Shown piece after piece: positions 13,626 through 14,834 of a DNA stretch of 14,834 bases. The stretch covers positions 1-14,834 of the forward strand of contig CBDVAP010000066.1 in assembly GCA_965372015.1 (NCBI GenBank), given 5' to 3'. Both the position numbers and the translations under genes were made by a program. This DNA is from JACZSB01 sp965372015 (GTDB lineage: Bacteria > Fidelibacterota > Marinisomatia > SCGC-AAA003-L08 > TS1B11). Every line of letters starts with the position of its first letter. The first letter of the stretch is position 1. The notes under the pieces were generated by a model, which worked only from the letters and a program-made list of their open reading frames with translations, was not told the origin of the DNA and made no database searches.

Positions 13626-14395
13626 TTTATGTCTCCTGTAAGTCGCATTGGAATACCGGCGGTGTGCAGATAATTCTTTACATCGTCAATAGTGAACTTG
13701 CCCCGATGAAAGACGGAGGCCGCCAGCACCGCGTCGGCCCGGCCATCCACCAGCGCCAGCCGGAAGTGGTCCAGGGTACCGATGCCCCCCGAGGCAATCA
13801 CCGGAATGCCCACCGCCTCACTCACCGTGCGAGTAATCGCCAGGTCGACACCGGACTGAGTGCCGTCGGCGTCGATGCTGGTAAGGAGAATCTCACCGGC
13901 CCCCCGCTCGGCAACCTCGCGAGCCCAGGCCACAACCTCCCGGTCGGTGGGCCGTCTGCCGCCGTGGGAAAAGACCTCCCAGCGCGCCGGCGCCACCTGT
14001 TTCACATCCATGGCCACCACCAGGCACTGGCTGCCGAAGCGGTCGGCGCCGCGGGTAATAAACTCGGGGTCGGCCAGGGCGGCGGTGTTGACGGCGATCT
14101 TATCGGCCCCGGCGGCCAGCAGCGCTTCCATGTCACCGACGGCCCGGATGCCGCCGCCAATGGTGAAGGGAATGAACACTTCGCGGGCCACCCGCTGGGC
14201 AAGGTCCACCACGTGCCGGCGGGCATCCACGGTGGCGGAGATATCCAGAAAAACCAATTCGTCGGCCCCCATGTCACTATAGCGCGCCGCCAACTCCACG
14301 GGGTCGCCCTCCCGGACCAGGTTGACAAACTTGACCCCTTTCACCACCTGACCATCGTGCACGTCCAGGCAGGGGATGATGCGTTTGGTCAGCAC
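13622..14395 (-). CDS. hisF: Imidazole glycerol phosphate synthase, cyclase subunit
   Basis: HisF uses ammonia delivered by HisH to close the imidazole ring, making imidazole glycerol phosphate and AICAR from PRFAR. The 257-residue (beta/alpha)8 barrel is full length. Catalytic D11 lies in IIPCLDV and D130 in VVAMDVK. Phosphate-binding loops FTIGGGIR (77-84) and VIASGGIG are intact, as is LLTSIDADGT. The start is GTG 14395, in the sequence GTGCTGA that overlaps the hisA stop by seven bases, with GGAGGAA inside hisA as ribosome site. This implies translational coupling. Its partner hisH is not in the window. Base composition is noticeably richer in GC than in the signalling genes to its left. 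Confidence 0.98.
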   Translation of the reverse strand: MLTKRIIPCLDVHDGQVVKGVKFVNLVREGDPVELAARYSDMGADELVFLDISATVDARRHVVDLAQRVAREVFIPFTIGGGIRAVGDMEALLAAGADKIAVNTAALADPEFITRGADRFGSQCLVVAMDVKQVAPARWEVFSHGGRRPTDREVVAWAREVAERGAGEILLTSIDADGTQSGVDLAITRTVSEAVGIPVIASGGIGTLDHFRLALVDGRADAVLAASVFHRGKFTIDDVKNYLHTAGIPMRLTGDIK

Positions 14396-14834
14396 GCGGC
14401 CAGTTCCTCCAGCGATATGCGGCCGTCGTAAAACGCCTTGCCCACAATCACACCGGTCACCCCGGCGTCCAGCAGGTCCTTTACGGCCAGGATGTCAGCC
14501 ACGGAGCCGATGCCCCCGGAGGCGGTCACAGCCAGGTGGGTAGCCTGGGCCACAGCCCTGAGTTGGGGGATGTCCGGCCCTTGCATGGTGCCGTCTAACC
14601 CGATATCGGTGTAGATCAGGCGGTCAAAACCTATATTTTCGAGGCGGGCGATCAGCTCCTTAGCGGTGGTATCGGTGGTATCCTGCCAACCGTGAACGGC
14701 CACCCGGCCCTGCCGGGCATCTACACCGGCTACCAACCGGCCAGGGTAACCGGCCAGCCATTGGGGCAACTGTCCGGCCTGGCCCTGGGCGGAGGCTCGC
14801 CGTACCGGCTCCGCCGAGGCCCCACGGGGAGCCC
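14389..14834 (-). CDS. hisA: ProFAR isomerase, partial (N-terminal part beyond window)
   Basis: HisA isomerises ProFAR to PRFAR, the step before HisF. The visible C-terminal 147 residues include YPGRLVAGVDAR (beta-strand 5 region with the catalytic-type Asp), VAVHGW, the second key Asp in YTDIGLDGT, and VTASGGIG, and end FYDGRISLEELAAC before TGA at 14391-14389. The frame stays open to the window edge, so the real start lies outside; TTG at 14769 is internal and should not be used as a start. The 25 or so residues before LPQWLAGYPGRL read as Ala/Arg/Gln-rich filler (APRGASAEPVRRASAQAQAG). That is unlike HisA and is encoded by the GC-rich repeat described separately. Confidence 0.92.
   Translation of the reverse strand, partial: APRGASAEPVRRASAQGQAGQLPQWLAGYPGRLVAGVDARQGRVAVHGWQDTTDTTAKELIARLENIGFDRLIYTDIGLDGTMQGPDIPQLRAVAQATHLAVTASGGIGSVADILAVKDLLDAGVTGVIVGKAFYDGRISLEELAAC
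14776..14834. repeat. GC-rich palindromic repeat inside hisA
   Basis: GGCGGAG (14788-14794) and CTCCGCC (14809-14815) form a 7-bp stem. CTGGCCCTGG just before it and CCCCACGGGGAGCCC (14820-14834) just after also occur, closer together, at 123-152 next to the tRNA. The reading frame of hisA continues through it. The element may extend past the window. Confidence 0.6.

Noticed and set aside
13664..14431. 255-codon plus-strand frame opposite hisF
   Set aside because: It is a GC-rich antisense shadow of a clearly conserved gene, with low-complexity Gly/His/Arg composition.
14389..14769. Short hisA starting at TTG 14769
   Set aside because: The frame is open upstream to the window edge and HisA needs an N-terminal half-barrel, so TTG is an internal Leu codon.

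Overview
The window reads as ordinary chromosomal DNA from a Gram-negative-type, free-living bacterium with elaborate second-messenger signalling. No phage, plasmid or CRISPR genes are visible. Clues to the lineage are indirect: the tRNA gene does not encode CCA, starts are a mix of ATG, GTG and TTG, the his genes look clearly GC-richer than the signalling genes, and the intergenic spaces carry GC-rich palindromic repeats. A GAF-GAF-PAS adenylate cyclase, a metallo-beta-lactamase/cyclic-nucleotide-domain protein and an EAL/HDOD protein together are compatible with deep FCB-type or Deltaproteobacteria-like lineages. I cannot fix the phylum from sequence alone.

Layout. Positions 1-58 are the 3' part of a tRNA-Met(CAT), followed by a hairpin terminator and a block of GC-rich repeats. 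On the minus strand, 1202-417, lies the most notable gene: an ArsM-like SAM methyltransferase interrupted by one in-frame TGA exactly where the family has its conserved C-terminal cysteine (C-x-G-G). The family-like C-terminus resumes in frame, and a hairpin that fits the bacterial SECIS pattern starts within 20 nt of the TGA. I read it as a selenoprotein with Sec205; the protein has no cysteine at all. A 650-bp non-coding stretch with several perfect hairpins follows. Then comes a five-gene plus-strand operon (1857-7128): an unrecognised 221-aa protein, a 290-aa rod protein of exact 36-residue repeats, a GAF-GAF-PAS class III adenylate cyclase, and two TPR proteins. The first TPR gene appears to lack a standard start codon.

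Positions 7129-7809 are a junk-like repeat sink. A second group of signalling genes follows: a TerB-like protein (-), a divergent receiver-domain protein whose phosphoacceptor Asp is Glu (+), an EAL-HDOD protein with degenerate EAL (-), and a 734-aa protein with a metallo-beta-lactamase core and two cyclic-nucleotide-type domains (+). The last is possibly preceded by a 33-aa leader ORF. The window ends with hisI, hisF and a partial hisA on the minus strand, overlapping in the order hisA-hisF-hisI. A GC-rich repeat seems to run in frame through hisA at the window edge.

How the parts may work together (inference): the cyclase makes cAMP and may sense it through a GAF domain with a complete NKFDE motif. 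The rod and TPR proteins probably scaffold it, and the metallo-beta-lactamase/cNMP protein downstream is a candidate cyclic-nucleotide-responsive effector. The pseudo-receiver and degenerate EAL-HDOD protein look like non-enzymatic signalling adaptors. The methyltransferase and his operon are unrelated neighbours.
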